The position numbers and the translations under genes are program-made. Below are positions 17,128 through 25,294 of a DNA stretch of 35,085 bases, one piece after another (position 1 is the stretch's first letter; each line of letters opens with the position of its first letter). The notes below the pieces were generated by a model. The model did not search any database and had not been told where the DNA came from. It worked only from the letters and a program-made list of their open reading frames with translations. The DNA is from Akkermansia muciniphila. Its GTDB lineage: Bacteria > Verrucomicrobiota > Verrucomicrobiia > Limisphaerales > UBA9464. The stretch covers positions 1 through 35,085 of the forward strand of contig CAMCYJ010000030.1 of the NCBI GenBank assembly GCA_945883815.1. The letters are read 5' to 3'.

Positions 17128-18585
17128 ATGCCCAACGTTTCCAACCTCGTCAAAACCATCCAGGACATCATGCGCAAGGACGCCGGCACTTACGGCGACG
17201 CGCAGCGTCTTGAGCAACTGGGCTGGATGTTCTTCCTGAAGATCTTCGATGACCGGGAGAAGGAACTCGAACTGCTGCGCGACGACTACCGGTCCCCCTT
17301 GCCCCAGTCGCTGCGCTGGTCCACCTGGGCCACGGACGAAGAGGGTATCACGGGCGATGCCCTGCTCGACTTCATCAACAACCTCCTGCTGCCGCGGTTG
17401 AAGGGACTCACCGGCGGTGGCGACCGCATCGCCGGCCTCATCCGGACGGCCTTCGAGGACGCCAACAACTACATGAAGAACGGCACGTTGATGCGGCAGG
17501 TCGTCAACAAGATCAACGGTATCGACTTCAACGCGTCGGACGATCGCCACATGTTCGGCGACATCTATGAGAAGCTCCTCAAGGACCTCCAGTCGGCCGG
17601 CAACGCCGGCGAGTTCTACACGCCCCGCGCCGTTACCGAGTTCGTCATCGACCGCCTCAACCCGCGCCTCGGCGAGTCCTTCCTCGACCCGGCCACTGGC
17701 ACCGGCGGTTTCATCACGTGCCTGATCCGCCACCTCCGTAAACAGGCCAAAACCGCCGCTGACGAGCGCCTCATCCAAGACTGCTTTGCCGGCGTCGAAA
17801 AAAAGCACCTCCCGCACATCCTCTGCCTCACCAATCTCCTCCTGCACGGCATCGACGTCCCGTCCAACGTCCGCCACGACAACACCTTGGCTCGCCCCCT
17901 GCGCGACTGGGGCCCCAAAGAGCGCGTGGACGTCGTCGCCACCAACCCACCCTTCGGCGGCATGGAGGAGGATGGCATCGAGTCCAACTACCCCGCCGAG
18001 TTCCGCACGCGCGAGACCGCTGACCTGTTCCTGGTGCTCCTCATGAAGCTGCTCAAGCCCGGCGGCCGCGCCGGCCTCGTGTTGCCCGATGGCACGCTCT
18101 TCGGTGAAGGTGTGAAGACCCGGATCAAGGAAGCCCTCCTCACCGAGTGCAACTTGCACACCATCGTCCGACTGCCCAACGGTGTCTTCAATCCCTACAC
18201 CGGCATCCGCACCAATCTGCTTTTCTTCACCAAGGGCGCGCCCACGCGTGAGGTCTGGTACTACGAGCACCCCTATCCGCCGGGTGCCAAGAGCTACAAC
18301 AAGGGCAAACCCATTCGCATCGAGGAGTTCGAGGCGGAGCGGGCCTGGTGGGGCAGCGAGGCCGACGGTTTCCAATCCCGCGTGGAAAACGCACAGGCCT
18401 GGCGCGTCTCCATCGATCAGATCAAGGCCGGCAACTTCAACCTCGACCTCAAGAACCCGCACAGCTCCGACACCGGCCCCGGCGACGTGGACCACCTCCT
18501 GCCCGAATACGAACAACTCCTCGCCCAAATCGCCGAGACGCGCGGGCAGTTGAAGGCGCAATTGATGGAAGCGCTCACCCGATGA
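17128..18585 (+). CDS. hsdM: Type I restriction-modification N6-adenine methyltransferase, HsdM subunit
   Basis: HsdM uses S-adenosylmethionine to methylate adenine in the site chosen by HsdS, protecting host DNA and gating restriction. The 485-aa protein starts MPNVSNLVKTIQDIMRKDAG, the normal N-terminal helical domain, with 'LEQLGWMFFLKIFDDRE'. SAM-binding motif I DPATGTGGF starts at residue 187 and the catalytic NPPFGG at 273. EFYTPRAVTEFVIDRL just before motif I and LPDGTLFGEGVKTRIKEALL after it are family hallmarks. The ATG at 17128 is preferred on homology; an ATG at 17017, one base after the DUF3800 stop, is in frame but its 37 extra residues look like translated spacer. It overlaps the next gene by ATGA at 18582-18585. 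Confidence 0.95.
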   Translation: MPNVSNLVKTIQDIMRKDAGTYGDAQRLEQLGWMFFLKIFDDREKELELLRDDYRSPLPQSLRWSTWATDEEGITGDALLDFINNLLLPRLKGLTGGGDRIAGLIRTAFEDANNYMKNGTLMRQVVNKINGIDFNASDDRHMFGDIYEKLLKDLQSAGNAGEFYTPRAVTEFVIDRLNPRLGESFLDPATGTGGFITCLIRHLRKQAKTAADERLIQDCFAGVEKKHLPHILCLTNLLLHGIDVPSNVRHDNTLARPLRDWGPKERVDVVATNPPFGGMEEDGIESNYPAEFRTRETADLFLVLLMKLLKPGGRAGLVLPDGTLFGEGVKTRIKEALLTECNLHTIVRLPNGVFNPYTGIRTNLLFFTKGAPTREVWYYEHPYPPGAKSYNKGKPIRIEEFEAERAWWGSEADGFQSRVENAQAWRVSIDQIKAGNFNLDLKNPHSSDTGPGDVDHLLPEYEQLLAQIAETRGQLKAQLMEALTR

Positions 18586-19757
18586 AAAAGAAACCCATTG
18601 CCCGAAAGAAAACCGCGCCCGCCAAACGCTCCGGTGTCACGAAGGCCAAGCCCGACGGCCTCACCCCGCTCATCACCGAGGTGCGGCACCTCATCCAAGC
18701 CGCCCGCGGTGGTGTCGTCTCCGTCGTCAATACCTTTCAAGTGATGACCAATTTCGAGATCGGTCGCCGCATCGTCGAGCATGAGCAGAAGGGCGAGAAG
18801 CGCGCGGCTTATGGGGCAGAAGTGGTGAAAGAACTTTCGACCCGGCTGACCGAGGAATTCGGACGGGGATTCTCAAAGGCTAATCTCGAATACATGAGGC
18901 GATTCTACCTCGAGTGGCAGAGTCGTGTGCCCGCGATTGCCCAGACGTCATCTGGGCAATTGATACCAAACGAGATTGGCCAGAAGCCTTCTGATAAATT
19001 GGAAATCGCCCAGACAGCGTCTGGGCAATTCGGCACGACCCCATTCACTTTGAGTTGGTCTCACTACGTTGAGCTCATGGGAATCAAGGATCCCAACGAG
19101 CGTAGCTTCTACGAAATTGAATCACGACAGTCGGACTGGAACGTCCGCGAGCTGAAACGCCAGAAAGCCTCCGCGCTCTACCACCGCCTCGCCCTCAGCC
19201 GGGACAAAGCCGGCGTCAAACGCCTCGCCCGCGAGGGGCAAATCATCACGAAGCCCGAAGACGTCTTGAAGAATCCGCTCGTCCTCGAATTCCTCGGCCT
19301 CGACGAGCAGGCCGGTTACTCCGAATCCGATCTTGAATCTGCCATTATCACGCACCTCGAAAAATTCCTCCTGGAGCTGGGCAAAGGCTTCCTCTTTGAA
19401 GCTCGGCAGAAGCGCTTCACCTTCGACGGCGACCACTACTTCCTCGACCTCGTCTTCTACAACCGGCTCCTGCGCTGCTATCTGGTCATCGACTTGAAGC
19501 TCGACAAGCTCACGCATCAGGACCTCGGGCAGATGCAGATGTATGTGAACTACTACGATCGCCACGTGAAGGTGCCGGAGGAGAATCCCACCATCGGTCT
19601 GCTGCTCTGCCGCGAGAAAAACGACGCCGTGATCGAACTCACCCTCCCCAAGGACGCCAACATCCACGCCAAGGAATACCAACTCTACCTCCCCTCGAAG
19701 GAACTGCTCAAAGCCAAGCTCCTCGAATGGGTGCGCGTGGAGGAATCCAAGGCATGA
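18582..19757 (+). CDS. DUF1016 (YhcG-like) PD-(D/E)xK nuclease-domain protein inside the RM operon
   Basis: The 391-aa protein has a basic, Lys-rich N-terminus (KKKPIARKKTAPAKR), then the DUF1016 N-terminal domain: 'ARGGVVSVVNTFQVMTNFEIGRRIVE' and 'FGRGFSKANLEYMRRFYLEW'. The C-terminal DUF1016 nuclease domain carries FLDLVFYN (D289) and VIDLKLDKLT (D304-L-K306), a PD-(D/E)xK active site with Asp in the ExK place, and then LGQMQMYVNYYDR. Family members are putative nucleases often found inside or beside type I RM loci; their exact role is unsettled. Between the two domains (residues 119-150) are three short repeated units, IAQTSSGQL, IGQKPSDKL and IAQTASGQF, made of palindromic DNA. It starts within the hsdM stop (ATGA) and ends within the hsdS start (ATGA), so it is a tightly coupled part of the operon. 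Confidence 0.9.
   Translation: MKKKPIARKKTAPAKRSGVTKAKPDGLTPLITEVRHLIQAARGGVVSVVNTFQVMTNFEIGRRIVEHEQKGEKRAAYGAEVVKELSTRLTEEFGRGFSKANLEYMRRFYLEWQSRVPAIAQTSSGQLIPNEIGQKPSDKLEIAQTASGQFGTTPFTLSWSHYVELMGIKDPNERSFYEIESRQSDWNVRELKRQKASALYHRLALSRDKAGVKRLAREGQIITKPEDVLKNPLVLEFLGLDEQAGYSESDLESAIITHLEKFLLELGKGFLFEARQKRFTFDGDHYFLDLVFYNRLLRCYLVIDLKLDKLTHQDLGQMQMYVNYYDRHVKVPEENPTIGLLLCREKNDAVIELTLPKDANIHAKEYQLYLPSKELLKAKLLEWVRVEESKA
18936..19026 (+). repeat. Three in-frame palindromic units inside the DUF1016 gene
   Basis: Unit 1 (18936-18960) has arms ATTGCCCAGA and TCTGGGCAAT around CGTCA, a perfect 10-bp inverted repeat. Unit 2 (18981-18993) is CAGAAG-C-CTTCTG. Unit 3 (19008-19026) is GCCCAGAC-AGC-GTCTGGGC. 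Each sits in a 27-base coding unit with the pattern I-(A/G)-Q-x-x-S-x-x-(L/F), with no frame disruption. Confidence 0.8.
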
Positions 19758-21424
19758 AACTGGAAACATTTTTCGAAAAGTTCGACCAGTTCGCCGACGC
19801 GCCCGATGCGGTGGCAAAGATGCGCGAGCTGGTGCTGGAACTCGCTGTGCAGGGAAAGTTGGTCGATCAACTTCCGAGCGATGAACCTGCCACCAAGCTC
19901 CTTGAGCGAATCCAGAAATCCAAAGAGCGGCTGATTAAAGAACGTGCGATTCGGCGACAAGAAACCGACGCCATAGAGTGCGACTCCGCTCCTTTTCCCA
20001 TTCCGCAATCTTGGTTGTGGACTCGGCTCGGCGAGATCGGCGACTGGGGTTCTGGTTCTACTCCCCCACGAGGAAACCACGACCTTTACAATGGCGGAAT
20101 AACTTGGCTGAAGTCCGGCGAACTGAACGACAATCTGGCTCTCGGCGGTTCCTCTGAAACCGTCACGGAGCTGGCGTTGAAGACTGGATCGTTCAGGCGC
20201 AATCAGTCGGGAGACGTTTTGTTCGCCATGTATGGAGCAACCATCGGAAAGGTCGCGATTCTTGCCGAACCGGCGGTGACTAATCAGGCGGTGTGCGGGT
20301 GCACGCCATTTGAAGGCGTTTCAAACCGCTACCTGTTCAACTATCTAGTGTCACAACGAGCCGCCTTCCACAAAGCGAGTGAGGGCGGAGCCCAGCCAAA
20401 CTTGTCCAAGGTCAAGATTGTGGCCTTTCCCTTTCCGCTCCCACCCCTCGCCGAGCAGAAGCGGATCGTGGCGAAGGTGGATGAGTTGATGGCGTTGTGT
20501 GATCGGCTGGAGTCGCAGCAGCAGGAACGGGAGAAGCAGGCCAGCAAGCTCGCCCGCGCGTCGCTGTCCCGGTTTGCCGACGCGCCCACCCCGGCCAACC
20601 TCCACTTCCTCTTCCACCCGTCCTACGCCATCTCCCCCGCCGACCTCCGCAAATCCATCCTCAATCTGGCAGTGTATGGAAAGCTGGCGGCACCGGTGCC
20701 TGATGACGACGAAATCCCTTCGATTGAAAAGTTCCGCGAAGCTGCCGCCTCGCTCGCAACCTCCCTCGGACTGCGTTCCCCAAAAGAGTCGCTAGACGAA
20801 GCTGACCCTCCGTTTGATGTTCCAGCTCATTGGCTTTGGATGGCGCTTGCCGACCTCGGTGCAGCTCAGACCGGAACAACACCGAGCAAGAACGACCATG
20901 AGGCATTCAACGGAGACATCCCGTTTATCAAACCAGCAGACATCCTTCCCGATGGCATCGACTACTCCAATGAGAGCCTGACTCGGTATGGCGCTAAAAG
21001 CGGAAGTCGTCTCGCCCCCGCTGGCAGTCTGTTGATGGTCTGCATCGGCACCATCGGGAAATGCAACTTGCTCAAGCGTGAATGCGCCTTTAACCAGCAG
21101 ATCAACTCTCTATCTCCCGTTCAGTGGGTTGATTCTCAATACCTGTTTCTCGCATTGCGCGCGCCGTATTTTCAAGATGAGGCTTGGAAAAAATCCAGCA
21201 GCACGACCATCGCGATTTTGAACAAGAGAAAATGGCTCTCAATTCCCGTCCCCATCCCACCCCTTGCCGAACAACGCCGGATCGTGGCCAAAGTGGAGCA
21301 ACTGATGGCCTTGGTGGACGCGTTGGAGACGCAGTTGGCTGCCTCCCGCGCCACCGCCGAAAAGCTGCTGGCCGCTGTGGTAGCCGAACTGACCGAGGGG
21401 ACGCACGCATCTCCGGCCTGCTGA
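19754..21424 (+). CDS. hsdS: Type I restriction-modification specificity subunit HsdS
   Basis: HsdS reads the two-part DNA target and tethers HsdM and HsdR. The 556-aa protein has two target-recognition domains: TRD1 begins near 'WLWTRLGEIGDWGSGSTP' (about residue 87) and TRD2 near 'HWLWMALADLGAAQTGTTP' (about 355). Each is followed by the conserved hinge PPLAEQKRIVAKVDELMAL (central) and PPLAEQRRIVAKVEQLMAL (C-terminal), which start the coiled-coil spacers. The N-terminal 'LVLELAVQGKLVDQLPSDE' is echoed by 'SILNLAVYGKLAAPVPDDD' before TRD2, the internal duplication typical of EcoAI-type HsdS. The recognition site cannot be read from sequence. A strong GGAGGA ribosome site at 19739-19744 precedes the ATG, which overlaps the DUF1016 stop. 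It is the last gene of the operon. Confidence 0.95.
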   Translation: MKLETFFEKFDQFADAPDAVAKMRELVLELAVQGKLVDQLPSDEPATKLLERIQKSKERLIKERAIRRQETDAIECDSAPFPIPQSWLWTRLGEIGDWGSGSTPPRGNHDLYNGGITWLKSGELNDNLALGGSSETVTELALKTGSFRRNQSGDVLFAMYGATIGKVAILAEPAVTNQAVCGCTPFEGVSNRYLFNYLVSQRAAFHKASEGGAQPNLSKVKIVAFPFPLPPLAEQKRIVAKVDELMALCDRLESQQQEREKQASKLARASLSRFADAPTPANLHFLFHPSYAISPADLRKSILNLAVYGKLAAPVPDDDEIPSIEKFREAAASLATSLGLRSPKESLDEADPPFDVPAHWLWMALADLGAAQTGTTPSKNDHEAFNGDIPFIKPADILPDGIDYSNESLTRYGAKSGSRLAPAGSLLMVCIGTIGKCNLLKRECAFNQQINSLSPVQWVDSQYLFLALRAPYFQDEAWKKSSSTTIAILNKRKWLSIPVPIPPLAEQRRIVAKVEQLMALVDALETQLAASRATAEKLLAAVVAELTEGTHASPAC

Positions 21425-21540
21425 GACGGAAGCCTCGGGATTCGGGGGTGGCGATGCCGGAGGTCGCCCGCAGGCTGAGAGCCGGAAATCGTTCTGGAGA
21501 GGCCCAGAGGTTCCGCCGCGCCCGGTGCCGATGTTCCGGA

Positions 21541-21564
21541 AAGGGAGTGACTGCTGTCTCCCTT
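21541..21564. terminator. Possible two-way terminator hairpin between hsdS and the phoD-like gene
   Basis: AAGGGAG and CTCCCTT form a 7-bp stem around a 10-base loop, midway between the converging hsdS and phosphatase genes. No real T-run follows, so this is a weak call based mainly on position. The rest of 21425-21579 is GC-rich and shows no gene. Confidence 0.35.
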
Positions 21565-21579
21565 CGACTGCCCCCCCGC

Positions 21580-23187
21580 TCACACTGCTTGTGCGCCGGG
21601 GCGGCCGGATTCGACGAGGAAGGATTGGCGGATGGTGGTGCGGCCACCGGGTTTGAGGATGTCTTCGACGGCGATGTAGTCGCTGCGCCACGACTGCGGG
21701 GTGACGGTGCAGCGGACGTAGCCGCGCTCGCGGTTGAAGAAGCGCACGCAGGGGTTCATCGCCTGGAGTTTTGCTGTGGCTTCAGGGTTGTCCTTGCCGT
21801 TGCCGCCGCTGGTGATGCTGCTGCCGACAAATTCGGTGGCGACGACGGGGGTCTCGGGCTTGCGGTCGTCGACGCGCAAGTCGTTGGCCCAGTTGGAGTG
21901 GATGTCGCCGGTGAGCACGATGGGGTTGGGAATGCGGCGGTCGGCCCAGAATCGAGCGAGGGCCATGCGCTCGTGGGCGGCACCGGGCCACTGGTCCATG
22001 GAGTAGATGGGCTCGGGGTCCTTGGCGGTGCCGGGGAAGGCCACCAGGCCCATCATCACTTGCTGGGCCAGCACGTTCCAATGGGCTTGCGAGGCGATGA
22101 GGCTGCGGTCCATCCAGTTGCGCTGTTCGGCTCCGAGCAGGGAGTTGCGCGGGTCGAGGGCGGCGGCGTTGAGGGGCTTGTTGTTATCGCCGTTGGGCTG
22201 GTCCGTGCGGTACTGGCGGGTGTCGAGCACGAGGAACTCAGCGAGCCGTCCAAAGCTGGCCTTGCGGTAGAGTTGGAGGTGGGGCCCTTGTGGCAGGCAA
22301 GAAGCCCTCAGTGGCATGGCTTCGTAGTAGGCCTGGTAGGCGGCGGCCCGTTGAATGAGGAAGTCGGCCGGGTTGACGGTGTTGACCTCGGAAATACCGG
22401 CGGCGTAGTTGTTGTCGAACTCGTGATCATCCCAAGTGACGAACCACGGGCAGCGCCGATGCATTTCCTGCAGGTGCCGGTCGGAGCGGTAGAGGGCGTG
22501 TCGGCCGCGGTAGTCTTCGAGGGTGATGAGACGGGTCTTGGCCGGCCCGGTGTGGCGGCGGACCTTGTTGGCTTTGGCGGGGCCTTCGTAAATGTAGTCG
22601 CCCAGGTGGAAGACCAGGTCGGGGTCGTCCTGGGCCATGCGCTCGTAGGCTGTGTAGTGGCCGTCTTCATAATGCTGGCACGAGGCGAAGGCGAAGTTCA
22701 GCACGCTGGGCATTGAGTCGGGCTCGGGCAGGGTGCGGGTGCGGCCGATGGGGCTGGTGGCCGGGCCGGCGTGGAACCGGTACCAGTAGTGACGCCCGGG
22801 CTTGAGGCCGGCGACCTCGACATGCACCGAGTGGCCGAGCTGAGGCAGGGCGAGGGTGGTCCCGCGCAGCACGATGCGCGACATGGACTCGGTTTCGGAA
22901 AGTTCCCAACGGACAGGGATGCGTTCGGTGGTCAAGCCGTAGCCGGGCTCAAGCGGCTTGGGGCAGAGGCGGGTCCAGAGCACGACGCTGTGGGCATCCG
23001 GATCACCCGAGGCGACGCCCAGTTGGAAAGGGTCGGCCGCGAACGAGATCTTGGAGTCGGTGGTTCCCGCGGACCGTGCGGCGATCGCCGGCAATGCCGC
23101 CAGGGCAGCACCGTAGGCGACGAAGAGACGACGGCTGAGTCCGCCTTCGTGACGGACGGCTTGAGGGAGACGTTCGAGCAAGGACAT
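21580..23187 (-). CDS. phoD: PhoD-type alkaline phosphatase/phosphodiesterase, Tat-exported
   Basis: PhoD enzymes release phosphate from phosphomonoesters and diesters outside the cytoplasm, using Fe3+ and Ca2+. The 535-aa protein has a twin-arginine leader (GLSRRLFVAYGAALAALPAIAARS, arginines 19-20). The family fold follows: FQLGVASGDPDAHSVVLWTR at the N-terminal domain, then the metal site FASCQHYEDGHYTAYERM, DLVFHLGDYIYEG, VTWDDHEFDNN and LTGDIHSNWANDL. WDDHE and GDIH hold metal ligands. The ATG at 23187 is chosen over 23202 because it leaves a compact n-region. It converges with hsdS. The symbol follows family membership; no phosphate-starvation box was found upstream. The 244 bases up to the aldo/keto reductase hold both promoters but no recognisable gene. 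Confidence 0.9.
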   Translation of the reverse strand: MSLLERLPQAVRHEGGLSRRLFVAYGAALAALPAIAARSAGTTDSKISFAADPFQLGVASGDPDAHSVVLWTRLCPKPLEPGYGLTTERIPVRWELSETESMSRIVLRGTTLALPQLGHSVHVEVAGLKPGRHYWYRFHAGPATSPIGRTRTLPEPDSMPSVLNFAFASCQHYEDGHYTAYERMAQDDPDLVFHLGDYIYEGPAKANKVRRHTGPAKTRLITLEDYRGRHALYRSDRHLQEMHRRCPWFVTWDDHEFDNNYAAGISEVNTVNPADFLIQRAAAYQAYYEAMPLRASCLPQGPHLQLYRKASFGRLAEFLVLDTRQYRTDQPNGDNNKPLNAAALDPRNSLLGAEQRNWMDRSLIASQAHWNVLAQQVMMGLVAFPGTAKDPEPIYSMDQWPGAAHERMALARFWADRRIPNPIVLTGDIHSNWANDLRVDDRKPETPVVATEFVGSSITSGGNGKDNPEATAKLQAMNPCVRFFNRERGYVRCTVTPQSWRSDYIAVEDILKPGGRTTIRQSFLVESGRPGAQAV

Positions 23188-23431
23188 GGCGATGGAGCCC
23201 ATTCGAGACGGCTCAAGATGAGGGTCAAGGCGCTTCTGGGGTTGTCACCGAAATGTCTCCGGGCACCGGCAACACTCCGTCCACTCCCCGCCAACCTGTT
23301 GTCTTGGCTGTAGCACTCCCATGCGGTGCCTATTTGAGATGTGTCGGTAGAACCTCTTCGAACGTGGGCGGAGTTCTGATGATCGTCCTCGACCTCCGAA
23401 AGGCCGTGATCAGGGACTGGATTTCCGCCGG

Positions 23432-24460
23432 ATGAACCCGAATGTTCCCGAGATGACGCACCGCCCGCCCGAAAGCCGATTGAGTCCGGACCATCGATCC
23501 TTCAGTGACCTCGGGTTGCCCACGCTCGGTCTGGGCACTTGGAAGCTGCCCAAGCCGCAGGTGCCGGCGGTGATTCGCGAGGCAGTCCGGCTCGGGTACC
23601 GACATTTTGATTGTGCCTGCGACTACGGCAATGAGGCCGAGGTGGGCGCCGGGTTGGCGTCGGTCGTGCAGGAAGGGTTGTGCCGCCGGGACGACCTCTG
23701 GGTCACCTCCAAGCTGTGGAACACCTACCACGAGCCGAAGCACGTTCGCGCGGCCTGCGAGCGCTCGCTGCGGGATTTGCAGTTGGATGTGCTGGATTTG
23801 TACCTGGTGCACTTCCCCATCGCCCTGGCCTATGTGCCGTTTGATGTGCGTTATCCGCCGGAGTGGTTCTTCGATCCGGCAGCCGAGAAGCCGGCGATGA
23901 AACCCATCGCGGTGCCCTATGCCGACACCTGGGGCGCGATGGAGGAGTTGCAGCGGGCCGGCCTGGTGAAGCGGATCGGCGTGTGCAACTTGAACGTCTC
24001 GATGCTGCGCGAGGTGCTGAACACGGCCTCCATCCGGCCGGCGGTGCATCAGTTCGAAGCGCATCCGTACCTGATCCAAGAACGTCAGGTGCGCTTCTGC
24101 CAGTCTGAGGGAATCGCGGTCACGGCCTTCTCGCCGCTTGGGGCACCGTCGTACTTGCCGTTGGGGATGGCCCGACCCGAGGAGTCGGTGCTGGTGGATC
24201 CGGTGGTGACCGGGATCGCTGGATCGCTGGACCGTACCCCCGCCCAGGTGGTGTTGCGTTGGGGCGTGCAGCGGGGCTGTGCAGTGATACCCAAGGCGCA
24301 GGATTCGATTCACCTGCGGGAGAATGCCCAGATCTTCGACTTCGCCCTGAGCGAGGCGCAGATGCAGGCGATCGATGCGCTGGATCGCCATCGTCGTTTC
24401 AACGACCCAGGATTTTTTTGCGAGAAGGCCTTCAACACCTTCTTCCCCATCTTCGATTGA
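23432..24460 (+). CDS. Aldo/keto reductase (aldose/xylose reductase-like)
   Basis: The 342-aa cytosolic enzyme should reduce aldehydes or sugars with NAD(P)H. The four catalytic residues of the AKR family are visible: D60 and Y65 in FDCACDYGNE, K94 in VTSKLWN and H127 in LYLVHFP. LGLGTWKLP opens the barrel. GVCNLNVSMLREVL, VHQFEAHPYL and AVIPKAQDSIHLREN are the substrate and cofactor signatures. The insertion YVPFDVRYPPEWFFDP after the catalytic histidine resembles loop A of fungal and bacterial xylose/aldose reductases, so a sugar substrate is a fair guess. The N-terminal 20 residues are not conserved, and an ATG at 23453 is an alternative start. It converges with the SRAP gene with only 21 bases between stops. 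Confidence 0.9.
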   Translation: MNPNVPEMTHRPPESRLSPDHRSFSDLGLPTLGLGTWKLPKPQVPAVIREAVRLGYRHFDCACDYGNEAEVGAGLASVVQEGLCRRDDLWVTSKLWNTYHEPKHVRAACERSLRDLQLDVLDLYLVHFPIALAYVPFDVRYPPEWFFDPAAEKPAMKPIAVPYADTWGAMEELQRAGLVKRIGVCNLNVSMLREVLNTASIRPAVHQFEAHPYLIQERQVRFCQSEGIAVTAFSPLGAPSYLPLGMARPEESVLVDPVVTGIAGSLDRTPAQVVLRWGVQRGCAVIPKAQDSIHLRENAQIFDFALSEAQMQAIDALDRHRRFNDPGFFCEKAFNTFFPIFD

Positions 24461-24481
24461 GGCGGAACCTCGGAGTGCCGT

Positions 24482-25174
24482 TCAGAACAGACTGGGTTGT
24501 TCGGGCAACGTCTCGATGTGCTGCTCGATGCACTCGGGTCCGTCATGGCGCGCTTGGCCGACGACGGGGTTCACCCGGTATCGGGTCCAGCCGGTCTCCG
24601 GGCTGGGCTTGAGGAGGGCGAGGAGCATCTCAGGCGCGGTGGACGCGTCGAGCCAGAGCGCTGCGGTCTCCTGGCCCAGGCAGGCGGGCATCCGGTCGTG
24701 GATCGGTGCCACCACCGCGCTGGGTGGAGTGGTGACGATCGTGAACGACTCCATCGGTGTTGCCCGGCCCGTCGGTTGCCAGGATTCCCACAGTCCGGCG
24801 AAAAGCAGGGGAGCTCCATCGCCTCGGACGAATCGCCAGGGTTGCTTGGAGCGGCCCAACGCTTGCCACTCGTAGAATCCGTCGGCCAACACCAGGCAGC
24901 GGCGAATTCGGAGTGCGCCTCGGAACGCCGGTTTTTCGGCCAGTGTCTCGGAGCGGGCGTTGATCAGCGAGAATCCGATCGAGTCATCACGGGACCATTC
25001 GGGAATCAGGCCCCAGCGCAATTCATCGACCACCAAACCCTGGGCATTCCGCCGGATCACCGGAGCGCGCTGCGAGGGGGCAATGTTGTAGCGGGGCTTG
25101 CCGCGTCTGCGGACGTGATCGGTTCCCACCGTTACTTCAAGGGATTCCTTCGCTAGGCTGTACCGACCACACAT
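24482..25174 (-). CDS. SRAP/YedK-like abasic-site DNA-protein crosslinking protein
   Basis: SRAP proteins (YedK in E. coli, HMCES in animals) bind abasic sites in single-stranded DNA and form a stable thiazolidine link through the Cys exposed after Met removal. The 230-aa protein has that Cys at position 2 (MCGRYSLA), the conserved PRYNIAPSQ (N30), WGLIPEW, LINARSETLAEKPAF, CLVLADGFYEWQ with catalytic E102, and APIHDRMP with the active-site His. The start must be the ATG at 25174, since Cys2 is essential; a longer frame to 25255 would bury it. The start codon lies inside an inverted repeat (ACCGACCA/TGGTCGGT). It is divergent from the response regulator. Confidence 0.95.
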   Translation of the reverse strand: MCGRYSLAKESLEVTVGTDHVRRRGKPRYNIAPSQRAPVIRRNAQGLVVDELRWGLIPEWSRDDSIGFSLINARSETLAEKPAFRGALRIRRCLVLADGFYEWQALGRSKQPWRFVRGDGAPLLFAGLWESWQPTGRATPMESFTIVTTPPSAVVAPIHDRMPACLGQETAALWLDASTAPEMLLALLKPSPETGWTRYRVNPVVGQARHDGPECIEQHIETLPEQPSLF

Positions 25175-25253
25175 GTGTTGTACCTTGGTCGGTGCCTCGA
25201 GTCGGTCAAGCCCATCAAAGACTGGCAAGTCACGGGCTTGTAACCTGACCGAC
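25162..25253. promoter_or_regulatory. Cluster of GTCGGT/ACCGAC motifs between SRAP and response-regulator genes
   Basis: The motif GTCGGT or its complement ACCGAC occurs four times in 92 bases: ACCGACCA (25162-25169), TGGTCGGT (25186-25193), GTCGGTCA (25201-25208) and GACCGAC (25247-25253). The first pair is a perfect 8-bp inverted repeat flanking the SRAP start codon and a central ACACATGTGT palindrome. The second pair extends to GTCGGTCAAGCCC against GGGCTTG...ACCGAC. This looks like binding sites for a dimeric repressor or activator controlling one or both divergent genes. Confidence 0.5.
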
Positions 25254-25294
25254 ATGGAGCGAACATCAACCCCATGCTAGCACCAGTACGAGTT

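Noticed and set aside
25175..25294. Pho box upstream of the response regulator
   Set aside because: No pair of CTGTCAT-like direct repeats with the right spacing was found; the visible motif is GTCGGT in alternating orientation.
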